Below, piece after piece: positions 6,687 to 6,869 of a stretch of DNA of 6,869 nucleotides. The position numbers were made by a program, and so were the translations under genes. A model generated the notes under the pieces. The model was not told where the DNA came from and searched no databases. It saw only the letters and a list, made by a program, of their open reading frames with translations. Position 1 is the stretch's first letter, and the number at the start of each line of letters is the position of its first letter. This DNA comes from Planctomycetaceae bacterium (GTDB lineage: Bacteria > Planctomycetota > Planctomycetia > Pirellulales > Pirellulaceae): assembly GCA_005773145.1 (NCBI GenBank), contig SXHS01000172.1:1-6869 (forward strand), read 5' to 3'.

Positions 6687-6718
6687 AAAAAATCCTTCAC
6701 GGCGTTGCCCGTGGGGGC
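6687..6718 (-). terminator. Possible terminator of the gene at the right edge
   Basis: Read on the minus strand, this arm begins 8 bases after the TAA at 6729-6727. It can form CACGG-GCAACG-CCGTG, followed by AAGGA and then six T. The position just behind a stop codon and the T-tract suit an intrinsic terminator, but the stem is only five pairs and the T-tract starts five bases after it, so strength is doubtful. The same sequence also forms the right arm of the larger inverted repeat. Confidence 0.35.
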
Positions 6719-6726
6719 AGATCGCA

Positions 6727-6869
6727 TTAGGCAGCTCGACGGGTTCCGACGTGCCCGGCCGGTTGCCGGCGATGCGTGATCTGATGGACGGTGGCCTGTA
6801 CGACTCGCTCCAGGGCTAGCCCGTGCAGACGCTCCCGGCTCGACAGCAGGCCTTGCGGCCATTGGGAGG
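6727..6869 (-). CDS. Unidentified protein, C-terminal end only
   Basis: This minus-strand frame is open from the right edge of the window to a TAA at 6729-6727 and encodes 46 residues. They include W-P-Q-G-L-L-S-S-R-E-R-L-H-G-L-A-L-E-R-V-V and end in T-R-R-A-A. Third codon positions are mostly G or C, and the Leu/Arg/Glu-rich helical stretch followed by a basic tail is typical of a real protein end. A second minus-strand frame also overlaps here, but it runs on through the repeat region and has a low-complexity Ala/Arg/Ser/Pro composition. I do not recognise the family, and the start lies outside the window. It points the same way as the gnd cluster but is separated from it by the repeat region. 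Confidence 0.5.
   Translation of the reverse strand, partial: SQWPQGLLSSRERLHGLALERVVQATVHQITHRRQPAGHVGTRRAA

Larger units (their letters stand above)
6445..6718. repeat. Composite intergenic element with 32-base inverted terminal arms
   Basis: The left arm at 6445-6476 and the reverse complement of the right arm at 6687-6718 match at 29 of 32 positions; a 24-base core (6453-6476 against 6687-6710) has a single mismatch. Each arm begins with a small GCCC-loop-GGGC hairpin whose loop sequence differs while the stem is kept, and each ends inwards in six T. A second related block, CTCGTT-yy-CA, follows inside each arm (6486 onwards and the complement of 6667 back). The 210-bp centre has no coding potential that I can recognise. 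I see no target-site duplication. This fits a non-autonomous, MITE-like or REP-like interspersed repeat. Confidence 0.6.
6248..6726. other. Intergenic region without a convincing gene, rich in inverted repeats
   Basis: These 479 bases separate the gnd start from the stop of the partial gene at the right edge. Open frames cross the region on both strands, but none has a family motif and several run straight through palindromes, so they look like by-products of high G+C. The part next to gnd (6248-6380) holds the weak promoter candidate. The rest contains a GC-rich hairpin at 6381-6407 and a composite inverted repeat at 6445-6718 with smaller hairpins inside. The structure resembles the interspersed intergenic repeats seen in many planctomycete genomes. 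Confidence 0.6.

Noticed and set aside
6314..6862. Minus-strand open frame of 182 residues across the intergenic region
   Set aside because: It runs through both arms of the inverted repeat and the GC-rich hairpin, has low-complexity composition and conflicts with a better-looking frame at 6727-6869.
1..6869. CRISPR array, toxin-antitoxin, phage or transposase genes, rRNA
   Set aside because: I found no regularly spaced direct repeats, no recognisable proteins of these kinds and no rRNA-like sequence in the window.

Overview
The window looks like chromosomal DNA from a planctomycete, probably of the Pirellula group. The best evidence is a DUF1559 prepilin-like protein (GFTLIE methylation motif at the N-terminus, H-X9-DG motif near the C-terminus), a family hugely expanded in Planctomycetota. 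High G+C, weak or absent Shine-Dalgarno sequences and decayed intergenic hairpin repeats fit this assignment. It is an inference from family content, not a marker-gene identification.

Layout. At the left edge, on the + strand, lie the end of a small lipoprotein gene (to 304) and an overlapping DUF1559 gene (294-1247). Three bases later a four-gene minus-strand cluster ends; it is read from right to left: gnd (6-phosphogluconate dehydrogenase, 6247-4799), a short-chain dehydrogenase/reductase (4742-3896), zwf (glucose-6-phosphate dehydrogenase, 3850-2378) and a dus-family tRNA-dihydrouridine synthase (2378-1251). The gaps are 56 bp, 45 bp and a 1-base TGATG stop/start overlap, so a single operon is likely. 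Positions 6248-6726 hold no convincing gene but contain several inverted repeats. At the right edge, 6727-6869 is probably the C-terminal end of another minus-strand gene that I do not recognise.

Biology. zwf and gnd supply the two NAD(P)-reducing steps of the oxidative pentose phosphate pathway. The lactonase gene (pgl) that would act between them is not in the window. The SDR between them resembles sugar-acid dehydrogenases of the mannonate/gluconate type. As sequenced, it carries a +1 frameshift in a run of seven C (coding strand), with all family motifs intact on both sides. The tRNA-modifying gene appears to be translated by coupling to zwf.

I see no clearly new defence, mobile or regulatory system. 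The two observations most worth a second look are the SDR frameshift and the composite inverted repeat at 6445-6718, whose 32-base arms match at 29 positions.
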